Part shown: positions 27,336 through 37,496 of the stretch, piece after piece | How the letters are laid out: the number at the start of each line of letters is the position of its first letter | Position numbering within the stretch: the first letter of the stretch is position 1 | Assembly: GCF_900640115.1 (NCBI RefSeq) | Contig: NZ_CAAAIW010000004.1 | Location: forward strand, 1-64,000 | DNA: 64,000 nt | Source: Legionella yabuuchiae | GTDB lineage: Bacteria; Pseudomonadota; Gammaproteobacteria; Legionellales; Legionellaceae | Direction: 5' to 3' | Translations under genes and position numbers: made by a program | Notes under the pieces: model-generated | What the model saw: the letters and a program-made list of their open reading frames with translations, nothing else | What the model was told of the DNA's origin: nothing | Databases searched by the model: none

Positions 27336-27950
27336 ATGGCCCATATCAAACGTCTTTTTATTCTTTCGCTTATTGGGTTATTAACCGGTTGTGTCAGCGC
27401 GCCTCCTTCGGATGTGAATAATATATGCCGAATCTTTAAACAATATCCTGAGTGGTATACCGATGCCAAGACCGTTGAACGCCGATGGAATGTCTCAATT
27501 CCTGTTCAAATGGCGATTATTCATCAAGAATCAAAATTTAATGCTCGGGCCAAGCCGCCTAGGACCAAATTATTATGGATTATACCATGGACCAGGCCAT
27601 CCACCGCGTATGGATACACACAAGCCTTGGAAAGCACTTGGGAGCATTATAAACGTAAGCGAGGAGGGCGTTGGGCCTCACGCGATGATTTTGGTGATGG
27701 TGTTGATTTTATTGGTTGGTATGCAACGATGGCCCACGAACGTGCAGGGATTTCTAAACATGATCCATACTCTCTGTACTTGGCTTATCATGAGGGTATT
27801 GGCGGGTACGAACGAAAAACATATCTAAAAAAACCTTGGCTAATTGGTGTTGCGCATAAAGTATCGGCTCGCGCCCAAATTTATCAAGCGCAACTCAAAC
27901 AATGCCAAGATTCGCTGAGAAAAAAAGGCTGGTATAAATTCTGGAAATGA
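27336..27950 (+). CDS. SLT-fold lytic transglycosylase lipoprotein
   Basis: The 204-aa product starts at the second ATG (27336), because AAAGG lies nine bases upstream, while the first ATG at 27327 overlaps that site. The signal peptide has lipobox LLTGC, so it is a lipoprotein. The catalytic Glu is in MAIIHQESKFNARAK (about residue 65). The following segment PWTRPSTAYGYTQALESTWEHY fits the SLT family. It cleaves peptidoglycan between MurNAc and GlcNAc, probably for wall remodelling. Homologues in this clade are annotated as transglycosylase SLT-domain lipoproteins. Confidence 0.88.
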   Translation: MAHIKRLFILSLIGLLTGCVSAPPSDVNNICRIFKQYPEWYTDAKTVERRWNVSIPVQMAIIHQESKFNARAKPPRTKLLWIIPWTRPSTAYGYTQALESTWEHYKRKRGGRWASRDDFGDGVDFIGWYATMAHERAGISKHDPYSLYLAYHEGIGGYERKTYLKKPWLIGVAHKVSARAQIYQAQLKQCQDSLRKKGWYKFWK

Positions 27951-28018
27951 TGATTTCTGGGTGACAAGGAAAGATTGAACAGGTACGATATACCCGATGT
28001 TTAAGTTGGAGTTTATGA

Positions 28019-28690
28019 ATGGGATTAATGCGATTAATGTTATTAGGTGGTCCCGGTGCTGGTAAAGGTACGCAAGCAGCAAAATTGATCGATCGATATA
28101 ATATTCCTCAAATTTCTACCGGCGATATGCTGCGAGCCGCAATCGCTGCAAAAACTGAGCTGGGCTTAAGTGCCAAAACAATTATGGATTCAGGACAATT
28201 AGTGTCTGATGATATCATGATAAAGCTCGTTAAAGAGCGTTTGCAGAAAGACGATTGTAAACATGGCTTTCTCCTTGATGGATTCCCCAGAACAATCGTT
28301 CAAGCAGAAGCGTTAAAGAATGCAGGCATTGAGCTGGATCATGTCATCGAAATCGCAGTTGATGATGAAGAAATTGTAAAGCGCATTAGCGGAAGGCGAA
28401 TTCATCCTGGATCAGGGCGCGTCTATCATACTGTATATAATCCTCCCAAAGAACTTGGTGTTGATGATGTAACTGGTGAAGATTTAATTCAACGAGATGA
28501 TGATCGGGAAGAAATTATTCGTAAGCGTCTAGAAGTGTATCATAAGCAGACGGAACCTCTCATTGAATATTATAAAAACTGGGCTGCCAAAGATCCTGTT
28601 AATGCACCAGAGTTTCATAGCATCGATGGCCAAGGCAGTGTGGATGAAATTTTTAATCGTATTGTAACGGCTATCGAAGGAGAACATTAA
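28019..28690 (+). CDS. adk: adenylate kinase
   Basis: The 223-aa kinase has the P-loop [14 protein letters not shown] at the N-terminus, the AMP site [22 protein letters not shown], and a full LID domain [19 protein letters not shown]. It lacks the four-Cys zinc site of Gram-positive enzymes, as usual for Gram-negatives. It interconverts ATP plus AMP and two ADP. GGAG seven bases before the ATG at 28019 supports this start; an in-frame ATG at 28028 (MRLMLLGG) is the more typical N-terminus and is possible. The thioredoxin gene follows at the next base after the stop. Confidence 0.96.
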   Translation: MGLMRLMLLGGPGAGKGTQAAKLIDRYNIPQISTGDMLRAAIAAKTELGLSAKTIMDSGQLVSDDIMIKLVKERLQKDDCKHGFLLDGFPRTIVQAEALKNAGIELDHVIEIAVDDEEIVKRISGRRIHPGSGRVYHTVYNPPKELGVDDVTGEDLIQRDDDREEIIRKRLEVYHKQTEPLIEYYKNWAAKDPVNAPEFHSIDGQGSVDEIFNRIVTAIEGEH

Positions 28691-29062
28691 ATGTCAGAAC
28701 ACCATTCTACTCGTCCATTAACACAAGCGAACTTCGAGTCCGTTATTGATGAAAATCAAATTGTGCTCATCGATTTTTGGGCCGAATGGTGTGCCCCTTG
28801 CAAGCAATTTGCAAAAGTCTATGAAAAAGTTGCTTCCCAATTTAAAGAAGTGATCTTTGCTCAAGTTAATATCGAAGAACAAGCAGAGCTCGCTGAAATG
28901 TTTCAAATTCGCTCAATTCCTCATTTGGTTGTGTTTAAGGAAGGGATTGTCATTTATTCAGAAGCAGGCAGCATGCCTGAATCGACGTTAAAAGAACTGG
29001 TTCAGCAAGCCATTGATGTGGATGTGAGCGACATAAAAGAGCAATTAAACAAAGAGGAATAA
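28691..29062 (+). CDS. thioredoxin-like protein with CAPC active site
   Basis: The 123-aa thioredoxin-fold protein has the active site FWAEWCAPCKQF at residues ~32-43 and the cis-Pro loop IRSIPHLVVF. The dipeptide between the Cys is Ala-Pro rather than the Gly-Pro of TrxA. The N-terminal extension is short, and the Glu-rich tail (KEQLNKEE) is outside the fold. It has no signal peptide, so it is cytoplasmic. It starts right after the adk stop, so the two share a message. It is probably an accessory thioredoxin; the target is unknown. Confidence 0.88.
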   Translation: MSEHHSTRPLTQANFESVIDENQIVLIDFWAEWCAPCKQFAKVYEKVASQFKEVIFAQVNIEEQAELAEMFQIRSIPHLVVFKEGIVIYSEAGSMPESTLKELVQQAIDVDVSDIKEQLNKEE

Positions 29063-29139
29063 GTCAAACCACATCCTCGTTCAGGGACAAGATGAAATAG
29101 TTTTGACTTAATTCTGACTTTTAACCTCTGACTCCCGTA

Positions 29140-30636
29140 TCAGCAGGTAATAAGCTCGTTTCTTAAGACATACTCGCTTAACGTATGCTGACTGTTTTGA
29201 TCCATTAATAATCCAAGTTTCGTTCTTCGCCACAATATATCTTCGGCAGTTTTTGCCCATTCGTAGTTCATTAAGTAATCGATTTCAGCTTGATAAACGG
29301 TTTTGAAAAATTGTTTTCCCAGATCTTCTTCTTGATGTTTGCCAACTAAAATGTGTTCCGTCAGTGTGCCATAAGTATTTAAAAGTCTTTCTAAAGTTTC
29401 ATTTGATACCCAGGAATATTGTGCTCGAGCTTTAGCTTTATATTCAGCAAGTGCTAGATTATCAATGGATGCACCTGGTAAAGGAGTACGCTCTGTTTTT
29501 GTCTGAGGGAGATTTGGGAAAATAGGCTCTAGGGCATTAATTACCTCCGAAGCGAGCTGGCGATAGGTCGTAATTTTTCCGCCATAGATGGTGATAGAAG
29601 GTGCAGGATCAGTGGCATATTCAAAGGTATAATCACGGCTTAATTGATCTGGATTTTTTCCTGAAGCTGCTAGCAACGGTCTGACACCACACCAGCTGTA
29701 AACAATGTCTTGATTATTAAGCGATGTTTTGAAGTATTGGTTGACGATATCTAATAGATAAGTCGTTTCCTCAGCAGTAACATTTAAGCATTGGGAAGGA
29801 TCGGAGCAGGGTACTTCGGTCGTTCCTATCATGGTTAGGCCATGATAGGGAATCACAAAAATTAATCGTTCATCAGAATGTTGTAAAAAATAAGCATGAT
29901 CACCATCATACAGCTTCTTAACCAAAAGATGGCTGCCTTTAACCAGGCTCATGTCATGTAGGATAGGAATTCCGAGCATCTGATTCATCGACTCAATCCA
30001 AGGACCAGTCGCGTTGACGACGACCTTAGCTTTAATGGTCGTAATTGAATTGGATGAAGATTTAAGGGTAAGTTTCCATATAGAATCTTGGATTTCTCCT
30101 GTTACAACCTTAGCGCGCGTTCGAATCGTTGCGTTATGATGCCTTGCTTGTAAAGCATTGGTTATAGTTAAACGAGCATCGTCGGTGGTGCAATCGTAAT
30201 AAGTAAATCCCTTATTAAACTCATCTCGCAAAGGTTTAAAAAGCACCGCATTATTTTGGCGTTTGACATATTTAGCTCTGGGTAGCTTATTGGTAAAACT
30301 AAGGTGATCGTAGATAAATAGTCCTGCTCGAAGCATCCAAATTGGACGCATTTCCTTTCGATGTGGCAATATAAGTTCTAAGGGTTTGACTAAATGAGGA
30401 GCAAGGGTTAGAAGCCTTTGTCGTTCTTGCAACGCTTTTTTGACCATGGAAAAATCAAAATGTTCTAGGTAACGTAATCCACCATGAATAAGTTTTGTGC
30501 TGCTTGAGGAGGTTTTGGAGGCAAGATCATCGGCTTCACATAAAATAACCGATAAACCTCTTAAGGCAGCATCAGCAGCTATCCCACACCCGTTTATGCC
30601 ACCACCTATGACAGCAACATCATAAACTTTATCCAT
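29140..30636 (-). CDS. glpD: aerobic glycerol-3-phosphate dehydrogenase
   Basis: The 498-aa flavoenzyme has the FAD motif GGGINGCGIAADAALRG at residues 11-27, TKLIHGGLRYLEHFDF, and the GlpD-type segments YYDCTTDDARLTI and YGGKITTYR. It oxidises glycerol-3-phosphate to dihydroxyacetone phosphate at the inner membrane and feeds the quinone pool. It is divergent from glpK with 162 bp between, so glycerol kinase and dehydrogenase are controlled from one region. No glpF facilitator or glpR repressor is seen nearby. Confidence 0.96.
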   Translation of the reverse strand: MDKVYDVAVIGGGINGCGIAADAALRGLSVILCEADDLASKTSSSSTKLIHGGLRYLEHFDFSMVKKALQERQRLLTLAPHLVKPLELILPHRKEMRPIWMLRAGLFIYDHLSFTNKLPRAKYVKRQNNAVLFKPLRDEFNKGFTYYDCTTDDARLTITNALQARHHNATIRTRAKVVTGEIQDSIWKLTLKSSSNSITTIKAKVVVNATGPWIESMNQMLGIPILHDMSLVKGSHLLVKKLYDGDHAYFLQHSDERLIFVIPYHGLTMIGTTEVPCSDPSQCLNVTAEETTYLLDIVNQYFKTSLNNQDIVYSWCGVRPLLAASGKNPDQLSRDYTFEYATDPAPSITIYGGKITTYRQLASEVINALEPIFPNLPQTKTERTPLPGASIDNLALAEYKAKARAQYSWVSNETLERLLNTYGTLTEHILVGKHQEEDLGKQFFKTVYQAEIDYLMNYEWAKTAEDILWRRTKLGLLMDQNSQHTLSEYVLRNELITC

Positions 30637-30798
30637 TTTTGTGTTTCCCGTTATTATGTAATGGCTACTTATTTTCTAATGCACACCAATCTTTTCTTTG
30701 TTGGGATGGTTCGGATAAATGATTAGGAAAAGTTCCCTTCAAAAGTAATAATAAACTCAGTAAGCTTTAACTATCAATGATTAAGGAACATAAAATCA

Positions 30799-32301
30799 AT
30801 GAATTATATTTTAGCCATCGATGAGGGAACGAGCAGTACTCGTGTTAGGTTATATACGACTAGTGGTCGTTTAGTAAAAAGCAGTCAATATATTTTGACT
30901 CAATACTATCCAAAAAAAGGTTGGGTAGAGCATGATCCCGAAGAAATTTGGCAAAAGACAGTTGCTGCGATCCATGATGTAACAGACGCGATTGATCTTA
31001 GAAAAATTCGAGCTTGCGGTATTACAAATCAGCGTGAAACCACATTAATTTGGGATAAGCACACTGGGAAATGTCTTTCCAACGCTTTAGTATGGCAGGA
31101 CCGAAGAACAGAAGAGTTTTGCCGAACGTTAGCGAGCCACTCAGAATTGATCAGAAAAAAGACAGGATTAATGCCTGATCCTTATTTTTCTGCCAGCAAA
31201 CTAAGGTGGTTATTAAATGAAATACCTGAAGCTCAAACGCTTGCTCAGCAAGAACGACTGGCGTTTGGTACGATTGATAGTTATCTTATCTGGCGATTAA
31301 CTCACGGAGCAAATCACTATACCGATGTCACGAATGCGTCGCGAACTCTGTTATATAATATCGTTGAACAGACTTGGGATGAGGACTTGCTGCAATTGTT
31401 TGAGATCCCTCGTTCCGTGCTTCCTGAAGTGTTAGATTGCAATGGGCATTTCGGGTATATTTCGTCCGAAGTATTGCCAAATAATATTCCAATAACGGGT
31501 GTAGCAGGCGATCAGCAAGCCGCTTTAATTGGACAGCAGTGCTTTAATGAAGGAATGGTAAAAGCGACTTATGGAACGGGTGGCTTTTTACTGTTAAACA
31601 CCGGAAGTACCCCAGTGTTTTCCAATCACCAACTGCTGACAACCGTTGCTTACCGAATTAATAATAAAATCGCTTATGGTCTTGAAGGAAGCTTTTATCA
31701 AGCGGGCACTATGGTTAAATGGTTGCGAGACCAACTAAAATTAATTACAAGTGCTAGTGAGACAGAAGAACTAGCCAAAAGTTTATCTAGCAATGAAGGG
31801 GTTTATCTAATTCCATCCTTCACAGGGTTAGGCGCTCCACATTGGTTGTCATTAAACGGTGCTGTAATGGTAGGTTTATCCTTATCCAGCAATGCCTCCC
31901 ATTTTGCTAGAGCAGCGTTGGAGTCTGTATGTTATCAAACACGTGATGTATTGCGTTGTATGCGTGAGGACAGCGGACTAGAGTTATCTTTATTGCGTGT
32001 TGATGGCGGAATGTCTGAGAACGACTGGTTTTTACAATATCTAGCCTCGCAACTAAATGCCCATGTTCAACGTCCGCATGATATTGAAACCACCGCATTA
32101 GGCGCTGCGTTACTTGCAGCTGTAGGTGCTGATATAATTGATCTGACCACTGGATTTGAAGAAAATCATACCTTTGATCAGGAATTTTATCCCAGTGAAG
32201 ATCAAGAAGCTGCCCAAAAAGATTATGAAGGATGGCTAAATGCGCTCTCTATGATAAAGCATAACCAAGGACATTTTCAGCCCGAATGCAGTGAAACGTA
32301 A
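30799..32301 (+). CDS. glpK: glycerol kinase
   Basis: The 500-aa FGGY kinase has AIDEGTSSTRVRLY at the N-terminus, TNQRETTLIWDK, GVAGDQQAALIGQ with the catalytic Asp, TYGTGGFLLLNTG and FTGLGAPHW. It phosphorylates glycerol to glycerol-3-phosphate in the cytoplasm, the substrate for the divergent GlpD. AAGGA lies ten bases before the ATG. Downstream, 32302-32493 shows no gene or clear terminator. Confidence 0.96.
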   Translation: MNYILAIDEGTSSTRVRLYTTSGRLVKSSQYILTQYYPKKGWVEHDPEEIWQKTVAAIHDVTDAIDLRKIRACGITNQRETTLIWDKHTGKCLSNALVWQDRRTEEFCRTLASHSELIRKKTGLMPDPYFSASKLRWLLNEIPEAQTLAQQERLAFGTIDSYLIWRLTHGANHYTDVTNASRTLLYNIVEQTWDEDLLQLFEIPRSVLPEVLDCNGHFGYISSEVLPNNIPITGVAGDQQAALIGQQCFNEGMVKATYGTGGFLLLNTGSTPVFSNHQLLTTVAYRINNKIAYGLEGSFYQAGTMVKWLRDQLKLITSASETEELAKSLSSNEGVYLIPSFTGLGAPHWLSLNGAVMVGLSLSSNASHFARAALESVCYQTRDVLRCMREDSGLELSLLRVDGGMSENDWFLQYLASQLNAHVQRPHDIETTALGAALLAAVGADIIDLTTGFEENHTFDQEFYPSEDQEAAQKDYEGWLNALSMIKHNQGHFQPECSET

Positions 32302-32493
32302 TCCAGGATGTCATGGCAAGAACAAGAATCCTGGGGTATGGCTGCCGCCTTCACCTAGACTTTGTAACCTGGTTGCAAGCAAACGACTTATGAGAGAATT
32401 AAAATTTCTTTGCCCGGATATAGGCGAAGCCAAAATCCGGGGCATGAGAGTGTGATTTTGGCTACAACCTGTGTAAATTAATCGTAGAGAATC

Positions 32494-33765
32494 CTATTCA
32501 ACATCGCGCTTTTCTTCACCGGTATAAAGCTGACGTGGACGCCCAATTCTTGATTTGCTGGCAGCCATTTCCATCCAGTGCGACATCCAGCCAACCGTAC
32601 GAGCCAAGGCAAAAATAACAGTAAACATATTGGTTGGAATGCCAATAGCACTTAACGTAATGCCTGAGTAAAAATCCACATTGGGGTAAAGTTTTTTCTC
32701 TATGAAATAATCATCTTCTAAAGCAATGCGTTCTAATTCCATAGCGAGCTTAAATAGAGGCTCATTGTGGGCATCCACAGCATTTAACACCTTATGGCAG
32801 GTTTCTCTCATAACTTTGGCACGTGGATCGTAGCTCTTATATACGCGATGACCAAAACCCATGAGCCTAAACGGATCATCTTTATCTTTGGCGCGTTGGA
32901 TGTATTCATTAATCCGACTAACGTCACCGATTTCTTTCAACATATTTAAGCAGGCTTCGTTCGCTCCACCATGAGCAGGGCCCCAAAGAGCGCCAATTCC
33001 TGCAGATATACAAGCAAAAGGATTCGCACCGGTGGAGCCGGCTAATCGTACAGTTGACGTTGAAGCATTTTGCTCGTGATCGGCGTGCAGGGTGAAAATA
33101 GTATCCATCGCATCCACGATGACGGGATCCTGCGTTTTGTCTTCGGTTGGAACGCCAAACATCATATGCAGAAAATTTTCAGCATAGGACATCTTGTTTT
33201 GCGGATACATATAAGGCTGGCCAATCGAATATTTATAGCTCATAGCGGCCAGTGTTGGCATTTTAGCAATTAATCGCACTGCTGCAGTATAGCGATCACC
33301 CTGATTATTAAGATCCATGGAGTCGTGATAAAAAGCAGATAAAGCGCCAACAATTCCTACCATAATGGCCATGGGGTGCGCGTCACGGCGAAAGCCATTT
33401 AAAAACTGGTACATTTGTTGATGCACCATAGTATGGTTATTGATTAAATCATTAAACCGTTGCTTTTCATCTTTATCAGGCAATTCACCATTCAAAAGCA
33501 AATAACAAACGTCCACGAAGTCCTTTTTTTCAGCCAGCTGGTCGATGGGATAACCGCGATACAAAAGCACCCCTTTTTCACCATCAATAAAGGTAATTTT
33601 TGATTCGCAAGATGCCGTGGAGACAAACCCTTGATCTAAGGTGAATACGCCGTGTGATCCAAGATTGCTGATGTCAATAACATCTTTTCCCAGGGTTGGG
33701 CTATACATCGGCAGTTCGATAGGCTCAGACCCGTTTATTGTTAGTTTTGCTCTTTTATTTGTCAT
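32494..33765 (-). CDS. gltA: citrate synthase (type II)
   Basis: The 423-aa enzyme has the hexameric Gram-negative form. The catalytic motif is [18 protein letters not shown] (His and nearby Arg). The substrate His is in [19 protein letters not shown], and the catalytic Asp in [15 protein letters not shown]. The N-terminal beta-rich domain ([20 protein letters not shown]) fits the NADH-regulated type. It condenses oxaloacetate and acetyl-CoA, drawing on the PDH complex encoded 7 kb away. It is monocistronic. Confidence 0.97.
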   Translation of the reverse strand: MTNKRAKLTINGSEPIELPMYSPTLGKDVIDISNLGSHGVFTLDQGFVSTASCESKITFIDGEKGVLLYRGYPIDQLAEKKDFVDVCYLLLNGELPDKDEKQRFNDLINNHTMVHQQMYQFLNGFRRDAHPMAIMVGIVGALSAFYHDSMDLNNQGDRYTAAVRLIAKMPTLAAMSYKYSIGQPYMYPQNKMSYAENFLHMMFGVPTEDKTQDPVIVDAMDTIFTLHADHEQNASTSTVRLAGSTGANPFACISAGIGALWGPAHGGANEACLNMLKEIGDVSRINEYIQRAKDKDDPFRLMGFGHRVYKSYDPRAKVMRETCHKVLNAVDAHNEPLFKLAMELERIALEDDYFIEKKLYPNVDFYSGITLSAIGIPTNMFTVIFALARTVGWMSHWMEMAASKSRIGRPRQLYTGEEKRDVE

Positions 33766-33935
33766 TGGGACTCCTGTTAATTAAGAACGCCTAAGGAACA
33801 AGTATAGCCCTTTTGGCGGGTTACAAATGATCTATTGCGTTCTGGGGCAGAACTATATAAAAATGAATAGCAGCCGTCAATTTATGTGCTTAAAAAAAAG
33901 ACTATTAAGGTATTAATCAAGCATAGGATCAAACC

Positions 33936-34790
33936 ATGTATAAACCGGCCGACTTACCTCTTAATCATCGTGGCGCTGTATATCATCTTGATTTATTGCC
34001 AGAGGAACTGGCAGATACGGTGATCACGGTTGGTGATCCTGCTCGAGTTCAGCTGGTAAGTCAACGGTTTGATCGAGTGGAAGTCACCCGAACGCATCGT
34101 GAGTTTGTAACTCATACCGGTTATTTAGGTCAAAAACGTATTACAGTCTTATCCACGGGTATTGGCGTCCCAAACATTGATATCGTGATTAATGAGCTGG
34201 ATGCTTTAGCGAATATTGATTTAAGGACGAGAGCGCCGTTAGAACAACATAAATCATTAACCATTATTCGCTTGGGAACCACAGGTGGGTTGCAACCAAC
34301 CTCTGTTCCAGGGGATGTATACGTTAGTCGTTATGCCATAGGATTTGATACGCTAATCAATTATTATCAACATCAATCTTCTGCCTTACTGAAACAATTT
34401 CATGAGCGTTTGCAAACTCATTTAAATGGCCGTAGTGGATCTTTTTATGTGGCTGAGGCAGATGCTGAGTTATTTGAACACTTTATCACTTTAGGGACGC
34501 CAAGTATTACCGCAACATGTAATGGATTTTATGGGCCTCAAGGCAGAGCGCTACGTATACCACTCGCGTATCCGGATTTATTAGATAAATTAGTCTCTTT
34601 TGAATTTAATGGGTATAAAATTTTCAACTTTGAGATGGAAACGGCTGGAATTTTGGGGTTAGGTAAGTTATTTGGGCATCGATGTCTCTCCTTAAGTGTG
34701 GTTTTAGCAAATCGTATGACCGGTGAATTTTCTGAGCAAGTCAATGAGAACGTTGCCACTTTAATTGATAAAGCATTTACGTTATTGTAA
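33936..34790 (+). CDS. nucleoside phosphorylase, uridine phosphorylase-like
   Basis: The 284-aa protein of the PNP/UDP phosphorylase family has the phosphate loop VITVGDPARV, LSTGIGVPNIDIVINEL, IRLGTTGGLQP and NFEMETAGILGLG for the ribose site. It cleaves a nucleoside with phosphate for salvage. The bacterial uridine phosphorylase subgroup fits the N-terminal YHLDLLPEELADTVITVGDP. The substrate base is not certain. It is a stand-alone gene before gyrA. Confidence 0.85.
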   Translation: MYKPADLPLNHRGAVYHLDLLPEELADTVITVGDPARVQLVSQRFDRVEVTRTHREFVTHTGYLGQKRITVLSTGIGVPNIDIVINELDALANIDLRTRAPLEQHKSLTIIRLGTTGGLQPTSVPGDVYVSRYAIGFDTLINYYQHQSSALLKQFHERLQTHLNGRSGSFYVAEADAELFEHFITLGTPSITATCNGFYGPQGRALRIPLAYPDLLDKLVSFEFNGYKIFNFEMETAGILGLGKLFGHRCLSLSVVLANRMTGEFSEQVNENVATLIDKAFTLL

Positions 34791-34874
34791 GAGGCTTCGT
34801 AGAAAATAGTCATAGTATATACCCAATCTATCTGGATGAGGTGGAATTGCTGCTTAAGAACTGTCTTATAAATG

Positions 34875-34902
34875 TTTTACATGGTATTCTTACCGTTATA
34901 AT
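34875..34902 (+). promoter_or_regulatory. probable sigma-70 promoter of gyrA
   Basis: A perfect TATAAT lies at 34897-34902, with TTTTAC/TTTACA at 34875-34881, a spacing of 15-16 bases. Transcription would start near 34909, leaving a short leader to the gyrA ATG at 34932. E. coli gyrA transcription rises when DNA relaxes; whether that applies here is not visible. Confidence 0.55.
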
Positions 34903-34931
34903 TTTTTCTTGTATGAGGATGTCATAGGACC

Positions 34932-37493
34932 ATGGTGTCAGCCAAAGAAGTTACCCCCGTTAATATTGAAGATGAGCTAAAACAATCTTACCTAGATTAT
35001 GCGATGAGCGTGATCGTCGGGCGCGCTTTGCCTGATGTTCGAGATGGATTAAAACCCGTCCATCGTCGGGTGCTCTTTGCAATGAGTGAGCTAAATAACG
35101 ATTGGAATAAGCCTTACAAAAAATCAGCGAGAATTGTAGGGGATGTGATCGGTAAGTACCATCCTCACGGCGATACGGCCGTTTATGACACGATTGTTCG
35201 AATGGCTCAACCCTTTTCAATGCGCTACATGCTAGTTGATGGCCAGGGTAACTTTGGATCGGTTGATGGCGATGCGCCAGCTGCAATGCGTTATACAGAA
35301 GTCCGCATGTCAAAATTGGCCCATTCGTTATTGGCCGACTTGGAGAAAGAAACCGTTGATTTCGTACCGAACTACGACGAAACTGAATTCGCCCCATCAG
35401 TGTTGCCTTCTCGCATTCCAAACTTATTGGTCAATGGTTCATCTGGTATCGCAGTGGGTATGGCTACCAATATTCCTCCGCATAATTTATCAGAAATTAT
35501 CGACGCTTGCGTGGCCGTTGTTGAGAATCCAGATGTGTCTATCGATGAACTTATGGAAATTGTTCCTGGTCCCGATTTTCCAACGGCTGGGATTATTAAC
35601 GGACGCGCAGGAATTGTTGAAGCCTATCGTACCGGGCGTGGTCGCATACAAATTCGAGCGAAAACCGATATCGAAACGGATGAAGATACCGGACGCCAGG
35701 CCATTATTATTCATGAGTTACCTTATCAAGTTAATAAAGCACGACTGGTTGAACGAATTGCCGAATTGGTTCGCGAAAAGAAAATTGAGGGAATATCCGG
35801 ACTTCGTGATGAATCTGATAAGCGTGGTATGCGTGTTGTCATCGAACTCAAACGTGGTGAAGTCGCAGAGGTCTTGCTCAATAATTTATATGCTCACACT
35901 CAAATGCAAACGGTGTTTGGAATAAATACAGTAGCGCTGGTTGATGGTCAACCGCGCACGCTGAATTTGAAAGAAATACTCGATTACTTTATCAAGCATC
36001 GCCGTGAAGTGGTCACTCGAAGAACGATCTATGAGCTTAAAAAGGCACGCAATCGTGCGCATTTGTTAGAGGGACTTGGCATCGCTCTGGCAAATATTGA
36101 TGAGATGATCGAGCTCATTAAACAATCACCAACACCACAGGATGCGAAAGAGCAATTACTTTCTAAGGCCTGGCAACCTGGGCTTGTTAAAGCCATGCTT
36201 GAAAAAACTGGAAGTGGGGGGTCTAGGCCTGATAACCTCCCTGAGCACTTTGGTTTAAGCAATGATGGTTATCGTTTGTCACCTGAGCAGGCCCAAGCAA
36301 TTCTTGAATTACGTTTGCATCGCTTAACGGCATTAGAACAGGATAAAATTCTCAAAGAATTTGAAGAGCTGCTTGATATTATCAAAGAGCTCTTAGATAT
36401 TCTTTCTTCTCCAAAACGATTAATGCAGGTTATCCATGACGAATTGTTGGAAATGAAACAACAGTTTGGCGATGGGCGCCGTACCGAGATCATTGCTTCA
36501 CAAGAAGATTTAACCATTGAAGACTTAATCACTGAAGAAGATGTTGTGGTTACGATGTCTCACCAAGGTTACGTAAAATATCAACCATTGTCAGCCTATC
36601 AAGCACAACGTCGTGGCGGAAAAGGGAAACTGGCTACTCAGGTAAAAGAAGAAGATTTTGTGAATCGTCTGGTCGTCGCCAGCACTCATGATACCTTGCT
36701 GTGCTTTTCAAATCTTGGAAAGGTTTATTGGTTAAAAGTGTATGCGCTTCCTTTAGCGAGCCGCATTTCGAGAGGCAAGCCTATCATTAATATTCTTCCA
36801 TTGGCTGAAGGGGAAACTATTAATACGATGATGCCAGTTCGGGAATATCATGAGGGTTGTTTCGTATTTATGGCCACACAAAAAGGGACAGTAAAGAAAG
36901 TTCCTTTAAGCGCTTTTAGTCGACCACGGTCTAATGGCATTATCGCCGTTCATTTAGACGAAGATGATAGTCTGGTGGGCGCTGATATGACGGACGGCAA
37001 TAAAGACGTTATGCTCTTTAGCGATATGGGCAAGGTCATCCGGTTCAATGAATCGCTAGTTCGCCCAATGGGAAGGACGGCTCGGGGCGTTCGTGGTATC
37101 CGTTTAGGTGATGATCAAACTGTTATTTCTTTAGTTGTTGTTCATGGAGATGGAGCGATTCTGACTGCAACTGAATTTGGCTATGGCAAACGCACCGATA
37201 TTGGCGAGTATCGTATTACTGGTCGTGGTGGGCAAGGCGTGATCTCAATACAAGTTAATGAACGAAATGGTAAAGTCGTTCGTGCGTTGCATGTCTCTGA
37301 GAATGATGAAGTGATGCTGATTACTGATAAAGGTACCCTTGTTCGTTTTAAAGTCAGTGAGCTATCGGTTATTGGTCGTAATACCCAAGGTGTTCGTTTA
37401 ATCAATGTCTCTTCGGGTGAGCATGTGGTCGGCATGCAGCGTATTGAAGAGATACAAGAGGAAGAGCCTGAGGACAATCCTACGTGTAGTTAA
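34932..37493 (+). CDS. gyrA: DNA gyrase subunit A
   Basis: The 853-aa protein has the N-terminal cleavage domain with active-site Tyr121 ([11 protein letters not shown]) and the quinolone-determining region [14 protein letters not shown]. Thr82 there corresponds to E. coli Ser83 and Asp86 to Asp87. The C-terminal beta-pinwheel repeats begin near residue 535. The GyrA-box is QRRGGKG (in [11 protein letters not shown]), as expected for gyrase rather than ParC. With GyrB it adds negative supercoils. Thr at this site is the wild-type state in Legionella, so this does not by itself mean resistance. serC starts 3 bp after the stop. Confidence 0.98.
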   Translation: MVSAKEVTPVNIEDELKQSYLDYAMSVIVGRALPDVRDGLKPVHRRVLFAMSELNNDWNKPYKKSARIVGDVIGKYHPHGDTAVYDTIVRMAQPFSMRYMLVDGQGNFGSVDGDAPAAMRYTEVRMSKLAHSLLADLEKETVDFVPNYDETEFAPSVLPSRIPNLLVNGSSGIAVGMATNIPPHNLSEIIDACVAVVENPDVSIDELMEIVPGPDFPTAGIINGRAGIVEAYRTGRGRIQIRAKTDIETDEDTGRQAIIIHELPYQVNKARLVERIAELVREKKIEGISGLRDESDKRGMRVVIELKRGEVAEVLLNNLYAHTQMQTVFGINTVALVDGQPRTLNLKEILDYFIKHRREVVTRRTIYELKKARNRAHLLEGLGIALANIDEMIELIKQSPTPQDAKEQLLSKAWQPGLVKAMLEKTGSGGSRPDNLPEHFGLSNDGYRLSPEQAQAILELRLHRLTALEQDKILKEFEELLDIIKELLDILSSPKRLMQVIHDELLEMKQQFGDGRRTEIIASQEDLTIEDLITEEDVVVTMSHQGYVKYQPLSAYQAQRRGGKGKLATQVKEEDFVNRLVVASTHDTLLCFSNLGKVYWLKVYALPLASRISRGKPIINILPLAEGETINTMMPVREYHEGCFVFMATQKGTVKKVPLSAFSRPRSNGIIAVHLDEDDSLVGADMTDGNKDVMLFSDMGKVIRFNESLVRPMGRTARGVRGIRLGDDQTVISLVVVHGDGAILTATEFGYGKRTDIGEYRITGRGGQGVISIQVNERNGKVVRALHVSENDEVMLITDKGTLVRFKVSELSVIGRNTQGVRLINVSSGEHVVGMQRIEEIQEEEPEDNPTCS

Positions 37494-37496
37494 TTC

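Noticed and set aside
32302-32493. Possible terminator or small RNA between glpK and gltA
   Set aside because: No stem with a T-run or promoter-like pair could be found.
34960-35421. 153-aa antisense frame in gyrA
   Set aside because: A long open frame opposite a strongly conserved gene is expected by chance; no start signal or recognisable protein.
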